From: Clostridiaceae bacterium
Lineage (GTDB): Bacteria > Bacillota > Clostridia > Peptostreptococcales > Peptostreptococcaceae
Direction of reading: 5' to 3'
Length of the DNA stretch: 17,378 nt
Assembly (NCBI GenBank): GCA_902362365.1
Contig: CABIVQ010000060.1
Coordinates: 1 to 17,378, forward strand
Below, piece by piece: positions 6,596 to 14,614 of this stretch. The stretch's first letter is position 1. Each line of letters starts with the position of its first letter. Under the pieces are notes generated by a model that worked only from the letters and a program-made list of their open reading frames with translations, was not told the DNA's origin and made no database searches. The position numbers were made by a program, and so were the translations under genes.

Positions 6596-7393
6596 CTAAT
6601 ATTTTGATAGATAATTATTCAAAGCATCTACTACTCCATCTTCATCGTTAGATTTTGCTTCATAATTACAAATTTCCTTTAACTTTGGATGTGCATTTGC
6701 CATTGCATAACTATGCTTACATTCTTGCATCATTTCATAGTCATTTAAATAATCTCCAAATGCCATACACTCATCATAAGTAATTTCATATATTTCTTGT
6801 AACTTCTTTATTGCATTACCTTTATTAATGTCTAAATTCATAAAATCAACCCAATTTTCACCTGATAAACAAACTAATAATTTATCATTAAATTTCTCTA
6901 ATAATGGATAACTATTAGTTTCAGCTCCGTTCCCATCAAATACAGCTATTTTACATATCTTATCTTTTTTTATTACTTCTAGTATATTCGGTACTAATTC
7001 TAAACGTTCATAGTACATTCTTGCATTACGAAGAAACTCTGAATTATCATCTTCTACATATGCAGATTTTTCCCCACATAATATTGGATATGCATTATCT
7101 ATGTTACGAATAACTTCTACTGGCTCAATTAATTTTTCCTCTTCTATTTCACTTATAAAAATATTCTCTTCACCTTCAAATACAATAGAACCATTATCAC
7201 TTATAAATATCAAATCATCTTTTATTTCTTCAAAAATTTTTAATAAATTATAATACTGTCTTCCACTTGCTATTGCAACCTTTATATCTTTGTCTCTTAA
7301 TTTATTTACCGTATTAAATAAATTTGGAGATAACTCCTTTTTGCTATTTAGTAAAGTTCCATCCATATCTGCTGCTACTAGCTTAATCATCAT
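6596..7393 (-). CDS. Cof-type HAD-superfamily phosphatase
   Basis: A soluble Mg2+-dependent phosphatase of the Cof/YkrA branch of the HAD superfamily, acting on sugar phosphates or other small phosphorylated metabolites. The 265 residues show motif I ADMDGTLLNS (D9 nucleophile, D11), motif II ASGRQ (42-46), the lysine region NKGNAIKKL and motif IV GDYLNDYEMM. The inserted C2 cap lies between motifs II and III. The length is normal and the C-terminus complete. Two adjacent ATGs (7393 and 7390) follow the SD AAGGGGG; either could be used. It is transcribed toward the T-box/trpS remnant, whose hairpin likely ends its mRNA. The exact substrate cannot be inferred. Confidence 0.85.
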   Translation of the reverse strand: MMIKLVAADMDGTLLNSKKELSPNLFNTVNKLRDKDIKVAIASGRQYYNLLKIFEEIKDDLIFISDNGSIVFEGEENIFISEIEEEKLIEPVEVIRNIDNAYPILCGEKSAYVEDDNSEFLRNARMYYERLELVPNILEVIKKDKICKIAVFDGNGAETNSYPLLEKFNDKLLVCLSGENWVDFMNLDINKGNAIKKLQEIYEITYDECMAFGDYLNDYEMMQECKHSYAMANAHPKLKEICNYEAKSNDEDGVVDALNNYLSKY

Positions 7394-7485
7394 TTAGTTC
7401 CCCCTTGCAGTCATAGTATATTTTAAAATATCTACTATTACATTATAATTTACTTTATTGAAAAAGGCATCTATTCAAGATAAAT

Positions 7486-7520
7486 AAAAACGGCTAAACA
7501 TGATATGTTTAGCCATTTTT
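7486..7520 (-). terminator. Terminator after the rlmD-like gene
   Basis: Stem of GGCTAAACA/TGTTTAGCC (7492-7500 and 7506-7514), extended by a T-G pair and A/T pairs, with a five-base loop and a T-run on the minus strand. It begins 18 bases past the stop of the methyltransferase gene. The T-G pair forms only in the minus-strand RNA, which supports this orientation. Confidence 0.85.
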
Positions 7521-7538
7521 TATAGGTTTACTAATTTC

Positions 7539-8897
7539 TTAGTTAGCTTTTTTTAATTTTACTATAGTCTCTACATGAGGAGTATTTGGGAACATATCCA
7601 TACACTTAACTTTTTCAACCTCATATCCATACTTTTTGAATTCAACTAAATCTAATACTAGAGTTTTTGGATTACAAGAAATATAAACTATTTCTTTTGC
7701 TCCAAAACCTGATATATCTCTTATAGCATCTTTGTGAACACCTGGTCTTGGTGGATCAACTATTATTAAATCAGGCTTAACTTTGAAGTTTTTAACAGTT
7801 TTTGCAACATCTCCTGCTACAAATTCACAGTTTGTTAATCCATTTAATTTTGCATTATTGTTAGCTGCAACAACTGCCTCTTCTATTAATTCTATTCCGT
7901 ATACCTTTTTAGCAGCTCCTGCCATAACTTGACCTATTGTTCCTGTTCCACTATATAAGTCAAATACTACTTTATTTTCATGATCACCTACAAATTCTCT
8001 AGCTATTGAGTAAAGCTTCTCTGCTCCCTTAGTATTTGTTTGGAAGAATGAGAATGGAGATATTGTAAATTTAAGTCCTAATAATTCTTCATTTATATAA
8101 TCTCTACCGTATAATACTCTTAATTCATCACATTGAACTGCGTCTGCAAGTCCATCATTTATAGTGTGTAATATACTTACTATTTCTGCTTCTATTTCAA
8201 GATTTAATAACATTTCCGTATACTCTGTCATATCGAAATCTTCTTGAGATGAAGTAACTATATTTACCATTAATTCATTAGTGTTTATACCTTTTCTAAC
8301 AACAAGGTTTCTTAAGTATCCTTTATGACTCATACATCTATAATAAGGTAATTTCTTTTCATCAAAATACTTAACTGTAGAAGTTAATACTTTTATGAAA
8401 TCTTGATCTACTAAATAGCATCCATCAACAGTTAGTATATCTATATGTCTACCTTTCTTATGAAGACCTAATGTAAGAGGACCATCCTTCATTTCATCAC
8501 CAAAAGTATATTCCATCTTATTTCTGTAAAGTCTATTTTGAGGACTGCCCTCTATTCCCAAAAATTGGAATCCAAATATATCTTGGCTTAAGAATAAATC
8601 CATAACTTGTCTTTCTTTTATCTCAAGTTGCTTTTCATATGGTACAGATAGTATAGTACATCCACCACACACTCCAAAATGTTTACATGGATTAGCTGTT
8701 TCTATTGGAGATTTTTCTAGTATTTCTAACATCTTAACTTCTGCTTTTTTACTTCTAGCTTTTTTTACTGCCGCTTTAACTTTTTGTCCACTTATTCCGC
8801 CCTTCATGTGGATTTCTCTGTTTCCTAACATACTAACAGTAGTTCCACCGAACTCCATCTTATCTACTTCAAATTCAATTACGTCTTTTTTCTTCAC
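7539..8897 (-). CDS. rlmD: 23S rRNA (uracil-5-)-methyltransferase, RlmD/RumA family
   Basis: Uses S-adenosylmethionine to methylate C5 of specific uridines in 23S rRNA. In Firmicutes one enzyme of this family (RlmCD) can modify both U747 and U1939. The 452 residues have an N-terminal TRAM domain (about 1-60) and four iron-sulfur ligands: C71, C77 and C80 in PCKHFGVCGGC, and C160. The SAM-binding loop is FDLYSGTGTIG, followed by DPPRPG and the catalytic SCNP near the C-terminus. The start is a GTG with GGAGG seven bases upstream. It follows the pseudouridine synthase gene by 34 bases and ends at a strong terminator, so the two form an rRNA modification operon. Target site within rRNA is inferred from the family only. 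Confidence 0.9.
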   Translation of the reverse strand: MKKKDVIEFEVDKMEFGGTTVSMLGNREIHMKGGISGQKVKAAVKKARSKKAEVKMLEILEKSPIETANPCKHFGVCGGCTILSVPYEKQLEIKERQVMDLFLSQDIFGFQFLGIEGSPQNRLYRNKMEYTFGDEMKDGPLTLGLHKKGRHIDILTVDGCYLVDQDFIKVLTSTVKYFDEKKLPYYRCMSHKGYLRNLVVRKGINTNELMVNIVTSSQEDFDMTEYTEMLLNLEIEAEIVSILHTINDGLADAVQCDELRVLYGRDYINEELLGLKFTISPFSFFQTNTKGAEKLYSIAREFVGDHENKVVFDLYSGTGTIGQVMAGAAKKVYGIELIEEAVVAANNNAKLNGLTNCEFVAGDVAKTVKNFKVKPDLIIVDPPRPGVHKDAIRDISGFGAKEIVYISCNPKTLVLDLVEFKKYGYEVEKVKCMDMFPNTPHVETIVKLKKAN

Positions 8898-8931
8898 GAT
8901 ACTTCCTCCGTTACATGTATATATTTTAAAA

Positions 8932-9654
8932 CTATCTTTCTTCTATTAGTTTTATTTCTTCTTCAGTCAACTCTCTATATTCTCCTAAAGCTAAACTTTC
9001 ATCTAACTTTAATTTACCCATAGAAAGCCTTTTTAAGTATACTACTTTTTTACCTACACTCTCAAACATTCTTTTAACTTGGTGGAATTTTCCTTCATGT
9101 ATAGTAAGCTCTATTTCTGACTCTTCTCCACTCTTTAGTATTTTTAATTGTGAAGGCATTGTCTCATATCCATCATCAAGAGTTACACCTTTTTCAAAAG
9201 CATCTATATCTTTCTCAGTTACCACTCCATCTATTTTAGCATAATAAGTCTTAGGTACATGCTTTTTAGGAGATAAAACCCTATGAGAAAGTTGGCCGTC
9301 ATTAGTAAGGACTAACAAACCTTCTGTATCCTTATCTAATCTTCCTACTGGAAAAGGTTCAAACACTAGATATGATGGATCTATCAAATCTAAAACAATA
9401 GGATCTCTTTTATCAAAAGTTGCACTTATATATCCATCCGGTTTATTCATCATTATATATACAAACTCTCTATATGTTATTTTTTCACCATTAAATAATA
9501 TTTCATCATTTTCTGGATCTACCTGAAGCCCTGGATTAGATACAGTTTGTCCATTGACTACTATACTTTTCTGCTTACAGTATTTTTTTATTTCCGCTCT
9601 ACTTCCGCAACCTATGTTCGAAAGTATTTTATCAATACGTTGTTTTTTAGCCAT
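8932..9654 (-). CDS. RsuA/RluB-family rRNA pseudouridine synthase
   Basis: Converts a uridine in rRNA into pseudouridine. The 240-residue protein has an N-terminal S4 RNA-binding domain (about 5-60, QRIDKILSNIGCGSRAEIKK region) and a catalytic domain with GRLDKDTEGLL, where D107 is the conserved aspartate. The GKFHQVKRMF motif and a YLKRLSMGKLKL strand follow. Length and the short C-terminus fit RsuA (16S rRNA U516) better than the longer RluB type, but the target is not proven. It has its own sigma-A promoter and SD AAGGAAGG, and is the first gene of an operon with the 23S rRNA methyltransferase. Confidence 0.88.
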   Translation of the reverse strand: MAKKQRIDKILSNIGCGSRAEIKKYCKQKSIVVNGQTVSNPGLQVDPENDEILFNGEKITYREFVYIMMNKPDGYISATFDKRDPIVLDLIDPSYLVFEPFPVGRLDKDTEGLLVLTNDGQLSHRVLSPKKHVPKTYYAKIDGVVTEKDIDAFEKGVTLDDGYETMPSQLKILKSGEESEIELTIHEGKFHQVKRMFESVGKKVVYLKRLSMGKLKLDESLALGEYRELTEEEIKLIEER

Positions 9655-9734
9655 TTATAATACTACCTTCCTTTAAGTAAGTTTTTTCATGGTTTATAAT
9701 AATATTTTTTTACAGATATTAATTTATAGATATT

Positions 9735-9763
9735 ATTATACTTTTAATTTGAAGTTATTACAA
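9735..9763 (-). promoter_or_regulatory. Promoter of the pseudouridine synthase-methyltransferase operon
   Basis: On the minus strand, -35 TTGTAA (9758-9763), a 17-base spacer and -10 TATAAT (9735-9740). It lies about 80 bases before the first gene and is back-to-back with the fba promoter region. Confidence 0.6.
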
Positions 9764-9793
9764 TTTACTATATACCTTTTTTTATTTTAAAGA

Positions 9794-9799
9794 TATAAT
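9794..9799 (+). promoter_or_regulatory. Probable -10 box of fba
   Basis: TATAAT precedes fba by about 50 bases on the plus strand. The -35 at the expected 17-base distance (TATACC) is poor, so the promoter may need an activator or use another -35. Confidence 0.45.
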
Positions 9800-9850
9800 A
9801 AAGAAGATGGGTAAATTTTATAAATTTTGTTTTTTTATGGAGGTTTAACT

Positions 9851-10714
9851 ATGTTAGTTTCTGCTAAAGAAATGTTAATTAAGGCTAGAGAAGGGAAATA
9901 TGCCGTAGGTCAGTTCAATATAAACAACTTAGAATGGACTAAGGCAATATTATTAACAGCACAAGAAAATAATTCACCAGTTATATTAGGTGTGTCTGAA
10001 GGTGCTGGAAAATATATGGGTGGATATAAAACTGTAGTTGGAATGGTTAATGGATTATTAGAAGGATTAAACATAACAGTTCCAGTTGCTCTTCACTTAG
10101 ATCATGGTAGTTATGATGGAGCATTAAAGGTAATAGAAGCAGGATTCTCTTCTGTTATGTTCGATGGTTCTCACTACTCTATAGAAGAAAATATAGCTAA
10201 AACAAAAGAAATAATAGAAATAGCAAACGCTAAAGGAATCTCTGTAGAAGCAGAAGTTGGTTCTATAGGTGGAGAAGAAGATGGTGTTGTTGGTGCTGGT
10301 GAAATAGCAGATCCAGCTGAGTGTAAGCAAATAGCTGACTTAGGTGTAGATATGTTAGCTGCTGGTATAGGAAATATCCACGGTAAGTACCCAGAAAATT
10401 GGGCAGGATTAAACTTTGATGCACTAGCTGCTATAAACAATGCTACAGGAGATATGCCTTTAGTATTACATGGTGGTACTGGTATACCTGAAGAAATGAT
10501 AAAAGAAGCTATATCTTTAGGAGTTTCTAAAATAAATGTTAATACTGAGTGTCAGTTAGTATTCGCTGAAGCTACTCGTAAGTACATAGAAGAAGGTAAA
10601 GATTTACAAGGTAAAGGATTTGACCCTCGTAAATTATTAGCTCCAGGATTCGAGGCTATAAAAACTTGTGTTAAAGAAAAAATGGAATTATTCGGTTCTA
10701 TAAACAAGGCTTAA
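9851..10714 (+). CDS. fba: Class II fructose-1,6-bisphosphate aldolase
   Basis: A zinc-dependent enzyme of glycolysis and gluconeogenesis that splits fructose 1,6-bisphosphate into dihydroxyacetone phosphate and glyceraldehyde 3-phosphate. The 287-residue barrel shows LHLDHGSYDGA with catalytic D84 and zinc ligand H85, GNIHGKYPENW with H177, LHGGTGIP with H207, and the phosphate-binding INVNTE. The ATG at 9851 is chosen because GGAGG stands at 9839-9843, seven bases upstream, and MLVSAKEMLIKAREG is the normal family N-terminus. An in-frame TTG at 9827 would add eight unrelated residues and overlap the SD. It is a single-gene transcript ending at a strong hairpin. Its codon use is clean and biased, as expected for a highly expressed gene. 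Confidence 0.97.
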   Translation: MLVSAKEMLIKAREGKYAVGQFNINNLEWTKAILLTAQENNSPVILGVSEGAGKYMGGYKTVVGMVNGLLEGLNITVPVALHLDHGSYDGALKVIEAGFSSVMFDGSHYSIEENIAKTKEIIEIANAKGISVEAEVGSIGGEEDGVVGAGEIADPAECKQIADLGVDMLAAGIGNIHGKYPENWAGLNFDALAAINNATGDMPLVLHGGTGIPEEMIKEAISLGVSKINVNTECQLVFAEATRKYIEEGKDLQGKGFDPRKLLAPGFEAIKTCVKEKMELFGSINKA

Positions 10715-10730
10715 TTCCTTATAATAAATT

Positions 10731-10775
10731 AAAAGACTCTAATAAACTTAAAATAAGTTTATTAGAGTCTTTTTT
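10731..10775 (+). terminator. Terminator of fba
   Basis: A 20-bp perfect stem (10731-10750 with 10754-10773) with a three-base loop and a T-run, 16 bases after the fba stop. The A-run on the other side makes it also usable from the minus strand, where it could end the acidic hypothetical gene's transcript. Confidence 0.92.
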
Positions 10776-10816
10776 ACTATTAAAATAAATAGCTAGTATT
10801 AAAATAGCTCTATTTT

Positions 10817-11302
10817 TTAACTATAAAATTTTGAGGCGCCTACTAATTGTCTTTTAGCTACTATTTTCGCTAAATTAGTTAATGATGCTATTTTTATATC
10901 TTCAAAACTTACTACAAACACAAATTTGAAATCTGTAAATCCTTCATCTATATTATATACATCAAAGAAGCATCTAATATTATCAACTAGATAAATATCC
11001 TGTAACTCAGCTTCAATTTCATCGGTTGCATCTTTTAGATATACTCTTACATCTTCAAATATTACATTAAAGTATGATTCATCTAAGTTTTCTCCCATTT
11101 CTTCAAGTAATTCTTCTATATCTTCCATTGCAAATATATCTTCAGATAACTGACAGTCAAAAACCATTATATTATCTTGATTTATTGTATTAGATATATC
11201 TTGAACATACTCAAAATCCGGACGTAACTTTAAGATATCCATTACTTCCTTGCTATTTACATTAAAGTTTCCTTTTCTGTTTTTTAATTTTAACTCTATC
11301 AC
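10817..11302 (-). CDS. Acidic hypothetical protein
   Basis: I do not recognise this 161-residue protein. It is strongly acidic in the middle (clusters of D and E at about 50-110), with mixed helix and strand patterns and a basic C-terminal end (NLAKIVAKRQ). No signal peptide or TM segment is visible. The start is a GTG with SD GGGGGAGG seven bases upstream. It follows the deoxyribonucleotidase-like gene by 24 bases and has no promoter in the gap, so the two are probably co-transcribed. Function unknown; no catalytic motif could be picked out. Confidence 0.8.
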   Translation of the reverse strand: MIELKLKNRKGNFNVNSKEVMDILKLRPDFEYVQDISNTINQDNIMVFDCQLSEDIFAMEDIEELLEEMGENLDESYFNVIFEDVRVYLKDATDEIEAELQDIYLVDNIRCFFDVYNIDEGFTDFKFVFVVSFEDIKIASLTNLAKIVAKRQLVGASKFYS

Positions 11303-11326
11303 TAGATCGCCTCCCCCATTATAAAT

Positions 11327-11887
11327 TTAATAATGATTCTCTATTAATTCTTTGATCTGTTTCCAATCTTTTACTCTAGTTATCCTCTCATGCTCGGTAC
11401 CTTTATTATAATTTGCATCCATTAATATAACATTTATACCAGCTTCAGCAATTTGTATAGCATTTGAAGGATTGTCTTCTATAAATAAATTACAATTTAA
11501 TTCTTTTGCTTTTTCTATTTTATAGTCACTACCTAGTAAATATACCTCAATATCAGAAAAACCATTTTTGTTTAACCAATTAGTTGTAATTCCTGTTAAA
11601 GATTCACTTCTAGCTGTAACAAAATATAAATTATTTCTTTCATATAATTCTTTTATTATATCTCTTGCACCTTCTATAACCTCTGCTTCTTCATAGGCAT
11701 TCATATATTCATTATGAAACTTATTTAATATATCTTCTATATCTTCACCGTATAATTCTGTCCAGTCAAGTGTTGTACAATCTTCATTTGATAAGTTTTT
11801 ATTATACATATTATTTAAATACGGAATAAAATGATATGGACTTGTTATTGTTCCATCTATATCAATACATATATTTAAATTACTCAT
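11327..11887 (-). CDS. 5'(3')-deoxyribonucleotidase-family HAD protein
   Basis: A HAD-fold phosphatase of the NT5C type, which removes phosphate from nucleoside monophosphates, often deoxyribonucleotides. The 186 residues carry motif I CIDIDGTIT (D9 nucleophile, D11), motif II TARSES, a lysine near KIEKAKEL, and motif IV IEDNPSNA. The start at 11887 is preferred to an upstream ATG at 11899 because that ATG is part of the GGAGGGG SD just before the chosen codon. It has its own sigma-A promoter and heads a two-gene operon with the acidic hypothetical. A Firmicute YorS/YqfW-like role in nucleotide salvage is plausible but not shown. Confidence 0.8.
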   Translation of the reverse strand: MSNLNICIDIDGTITSPYHFIPYLNNMYNKNLSNEDCTTLDWTELYGEDIEDILNKFHNEYMNAYEEAEVIEGARDIIKELYERNNLYFVTARSESLTGITTNWLNKNGFSDIEVYLLGSDYKIEKAKELNCNLFIEDNPSNAIQIAEAGINVILMDANYNKGTEHERITRVKDWKQIKELIENHY

Positions 11888-11926
11888 AAGCCCCTCCATT
11901 AATGATTTAACATTTAATAGTTAGAA

Positions 11927-11955
11927 ATTATAGCATATATTAAATTATAAATCAA
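11927..11955 (-). promoter_or_regulatory. Promoter of the deoxyribonucleotidase-like operon
   Basis: On the minus strand, -35 TTGATT (11950-11955), a 17-base spacer and -10 TATAAT (11927-11932), about 40 bases before the start codon. Confidence 0.65.
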
Positions 11956-11987
11956 AGTATACAATCTAAGTATATGTATATAATACC

Positions 11988-12017
11988 AAAAAGCTTGCCA
12001 TATAAGGCAAGCTTTTT
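11988..12017 (-). terminator. Terminator after the two-TM membrane protein gene
   Basis: A 12-bp perfect stem AAAAAGCTTGCC/GGCAAGCTTTTT with a six-base loop, 13 bases past the stop of the membrane protein gene. It is symmetrical and could work on either strand. Confidence 0.85.
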
Positions 12018-12030
12018 AATAATTTTACAT

Positions 12031-12879
12031 TTAATTTTCATCTATTTGGGCTTTTAAATCTTTTACTCTTTCTTTGAAACTAGCGATCTGATTATCTGAT
12101 AGCTTTAAGTATTCTGTTATCTTTCCTATGTACTTAGGATTTTTTGTATCCAAAAGCTTTATTGCACTTTCCATAGCTTTCTTTCTTAATTCATATGCTT
12201 TTTTAACATCATCTCTTGCATTACTTAATACTATTTCATACTCATCCTTTGAAAGTTTCGGTATCTCCATTGTGCTATATATATCAATAACATCATTACA
12301 CATTTCCTCTGCATATACGATGTCATCTCTTATTTCTGAAATTTTACTCAAATTCTTTGCTATATCCTTAGTATAAGGAATGCAATCTCTCATAGGAAGT
12401 AATGCTACTTTTTCTATATCATATATATCTTGCTTAAACTCATCAAGTCTCTCTAAATCAGATTCTTTGCTGCTTTTTATTTTTTCTTTTGCAGTCTCTT
12501 TTTCTGTTTCTTTATCTTCTATATTTGGTACAGGATTGTCTACATCTTTATCCTTAGACTCTTTATTACTTTGATTTGAGCTTTCATTTTCTACATTACT
12601 ACTACCTGTATTTTCTTTGTTATGTTTATTCTTGCTATCTTTTTCAAAATTTGAAACGTATTTATCTTTATATCTTTGGTCAAAAGCATAATTTTGATAA
12701 TATAATGCTTCTTCAATCTTGTTGAGTCCACTCATATAAATATTACTTATTACTATGGTTGTTGCAAGTACAATATATATGCTTCCATACATACAAGCCT
12801 TTTTAAAATTTTTATTATTTCTAAATAATACTATAAGGGGTATAAGATATAAAAATATGAATACTAATATCCATCTCAT
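12031..12879 (-). CDS. Two-TM membrane protein with charged linker, function unknown
   Basis: A 282-residue protein that I do not recognise. It starts with a TM segment (about 3-19), then a short basic loop and a second TM segment (about 30-50). A long low-complexity linker of K, E, S, N and D follows (about 72-145). The C-terminal part (about 145-282) is entirely helical and charged with heptad-like spacing, like a coiled-coil or three-helix bundle. Between the two TM segments lies the basic NNKNFKK loop, so by the positive-inside rule that loop is cytoplasmic and both N-terminus and C-terminal domain should be outside. The SD AAGGAG is just upstream. The phosphoesterase gene ends 86 bases upstream with no terminator seen, so read-through is possible. 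The linker may span the cell wall; this is inference. Confidence 0.75.
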   Translation of the reverse strand: MRWILVFIFLYLIPLIVLFRNNKNFKKACMYGSIYIVLATTIVISNIYMSGLNKIEEALYYQNYAFDQRYKDKYVSNFEKDSKNKHNKENTGSSNVENESSNQSNKESKDKDVDNPVPNIEDKETEKETAKEKIKSSKESDLERLDEFKQDIYDIEKVALLPMRDCIPYTKDIAKNLSKISEIRDDIVYAEEMCNDVIDIYSTMEIPKLSKDEYEIVLSNARDDVKKAYELRKKAMESAIKLLDTKNPKYIGKITEYLKLSDNQIASFKERVKDLKAQIDEN

Positions 12880-12965
12880 ATATTAATTCTCCTTTTCATA
12901 TAAATAAAACTTATATTCCCCCTATTTTTCAATACTTTTTATATTATTTACATTTAAATAGTTTA

Positions 12966-13658
12966 TTAATCCAAAATTTTAATTAAATCAAAATTTAAGT
13001 AATCACAAGAAGCTAGTATATATTCCACTCCATTTCTAATACCTTTTAGTCCCATCTTAAAAGATTCTCTTCCATGCAAATGTCCGTATATAACTTTTTC
13101 AACTTTATACTCTTCATATAACCTTGTAAAAAGAGATTCTTCTAATTTGTCATTAGTAGGTGGATAATGTGTTACAACTATTATTTTTTCATATCCATTT
13201 TTCCTAGCTGCTTCTAAAGATATCCTTATTCTATTTTCTTCTCTTTTATAAATTTGTTCATCCTTAGAATCAAACTTAACATCGTTAGGACAAATCCATC
13301 CTCTTCCTCCACAAATTGCATACTCACCATATTCATAGAAGTTAGTTTGCATAAACTTACAATTATCATATAATTTATTTAAATTTGTAACAGTAGTCCA
13401 CCAGTAATCATGGTTACCCTTTACAAAAAACTTTTGTCCTGGAAGTTCGCTTATTATATCTAAGTCAGACTTAGCTTCTTCTAAATTTATTCCCCAAGAT
13501 GTATCTCCTAATACCAATACTGTATCCTCAGGCTTTACTTTAAGTCTCCAACTATCAATTATTTTTATCTCATGATTATCCCAATTATCTCCAAATATAT
13601 TCATTGGCTTATTTACAGATGTTGAAAAATGTAAATCTCCTATTGCATATAAACTCAT
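12966..13658 (-). CDS. Calcineurin-like metallophosphoesterase
   Basis: A soluble metal-dependent phosphoesterase of 230 residues. The family metal ligands are all present: GDLH (D8, H10), GDTSWG, GNHDYWW, VTHYPP and GHLHG. The GDTSWG and NHDYWWT forms are typical of a clostridial branch often annotated simply as phosphohydrolase. No TM segment or signal peptide is present, so it is cytoplasmic. The SD AGAGAGG precedes the ATG by a normal distance. Substrate unknown. Confidence 0.87.
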   Translation of the reverse strand: MSLYAIGDLHFSTSVNKPMNIFGDNWDNHEIKIIDSWRLKVKPEDTVLVLGDTSWGINLEEAKSDLDIISELPGQKFFVKGNHDYWWTTVTNLNKLYDNCKFMQTNFYEYGEYAICGGRGWICPNDVKFDSKDEQIYKREENRIRISLEAARKNGYEKIIVVTHYPPTNDKLEESLFTRLYEEYKVEKVIYGHLHGRESFKMGLKGIRNGVEYILASCDYLNFDLIKILD

Positions 13659-13712
13659 ATTTAATTCCTCTCTTTTTACATCTTAAATTACATTATTTCC
13701 TATATATATTTA

Positions 13713-13741
13713 TATAAAACTTTATTTTTCATAAAAGTCAA
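13713..13741 (-). promoter_or_regulatory. Promoter of the metallophosphoesterase gene
   Basis: On the minus strand, -35 TTGACT (13736-13741), a 17-base spacer and -10 TTTATA (13713-13718). The -35 directly follows the terminator of the upstream relQ-type gene. Confidence 0.5.
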
Positions 13742-13744
13742 AGA

Positions 13745-13772
13745 AGCTACCTCAAAATCACTTGAGACAGCT
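13745..13772 (-). terminator. Terminator after the relQ-type gene
   Basis: An 11-bp stem (13745-13755 with 13762-13772). Two of its pairs are G-U in the minus-strand RNA and would be mismatches in a plus-strand RNA, which fixes the orientation. The following T-stretch is interrupted, so termination may be partial. It lies 5 bases past the stop. Confidence 0.75.
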
Positions 13773-13777
13773 CCCCT

Positions 13778-14578
13778 TTACTTCTTAGTTCTAGTGTCTT
13801 TATACACTTCTAATAAATCATCTATTTCTCTTTTTAATTTTATTATTTCAGTTATATCTTCTTCATTATCTATCTTATCTAGTCGCCTTTGATAAATTAT
13901 TGCCTTATTAGTATCGCCTAAATTGTATAATTCTTGAATTCTCTTCAATACATCTCTAACTGTTACAGTTTTTACTTGATACATCACTTGAGCCTTCATA
14001 ATATCCTCTCTTATCTCACTCATCTCTTGATCTAGTAAGAATGCCGCATCTGCTGCTCTTCTTAATCGCACAGCTAAATCTTCAGGAATATAATGCTCAT
14101 ATTTATATTTTAAAGAGTGCTCTATTGTTGCCCAAAAGTTCATTGCTAATGTTCTTATCTGTATTTCACATAAAATTTCCTTTGACCCAGCTATAGAGTT
14201 TATAGGGTATTTTATAATAACATGGTAACTTCTATATCCACTATCCTTAAAGTTCTCTATATAATCTTTTTCATACACTATAGTCATATCACTTCTAAGT
14301 TTTATTAATTCTACTATAGTATATATATCTTCTACAAACTGGCACATTATTCTTATACCAGCTATATCTTCTATATCTCTTTCAATGTCATGTATACCAA
14401 GTCTTTTAGCCTTTGAAATAATTGAGGCTATTTTCTTAGTTCTTCCTGTAACAAACTCAATAGGAGAATATTCCCCCTTAGTTAGAAACTCTTTTCTTAT
14501 ATTTTTGAATTTTACTTTTAATTCTTCTACAGCATGTTCATAAGGAGCCAATACTTCATCCCATCTTTCATATTCCAT
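13778..14578 (-). CDS. relQ: RelQ-type small alarmone synthetase
   Basis: Makes the stringent-response alarmones (p)ppGpp (or pGpp) by moving pyrophosphate from ATP to GDP, GTP or GMP. The 266-residue protein has the synthetase domain only, without the hydrolase, TGS or ACT parts of long RelA/SpoT. Visible motifs are the WDEVLAPYEHAVEELK start, TGRTKKIASIISK, DIAGIRI, GYRSYHVIIKYP and EIQIRT, all as in Firmicute RelQ (YjbM). A helical tail follows (about 205-266), longer than in most RelQ proteins of about 210 residues. The ATG at 14578 is chosen because AAAGGG lies at a normal distance; the GTG at 14587 is only one or two bases from that SD. It is the last gene of a three-gene operon, 36 bases after the MBL-fold gene. 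Function of the tail is unknown. Confidence 0.9.
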   Translation of the reverse strand: MEYERWDEVLAPYEHAVEELKVKFKNIRKEFLTKGEYSPIEFVTGRTKKIASIISKAKRLGIHDIERDIEDIAGIRIMCQFVEDIYTIVELIKLRSDMTIVYEKDYIENFKDSGYRSYHVIIKYPINSIAGSKEILCEIQIRTLAMNFWATIEHSLKYKYEHYIPEDLAVRLRRAADAAFLLDQEMSEIREDIMKAQVMYQVKTVTVRDVLKRIQELYNLGDTNKAIIYQRRLDKIDNEEDITEIIKLKREIDDLLEVYKDTRTKK

Positions 14579-14614
14579 CTTGCTCACCCTTTGTTTCTAT
14601 TTTTACAGTCATAT

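Noticed and set aside
9827..9850. TTG start giving fba eight more residues
   Set aside because: The extension overlaps the GGAGG SD that serves the ATG at 9851 and is unrelated to aldolase N-termini.
10124..10440. Two overlapping minus-strand open frames inside fba
   Set aside because: They are antisense shadows caused by the strong codon bias of fba; they have no SD and no recognisable protein features.
12480..12660. Low-complexity stretch looked at as a tandem repeat
   Set aside because: It encodes a K/E/S/N-rich linker with no regular repeat unit.
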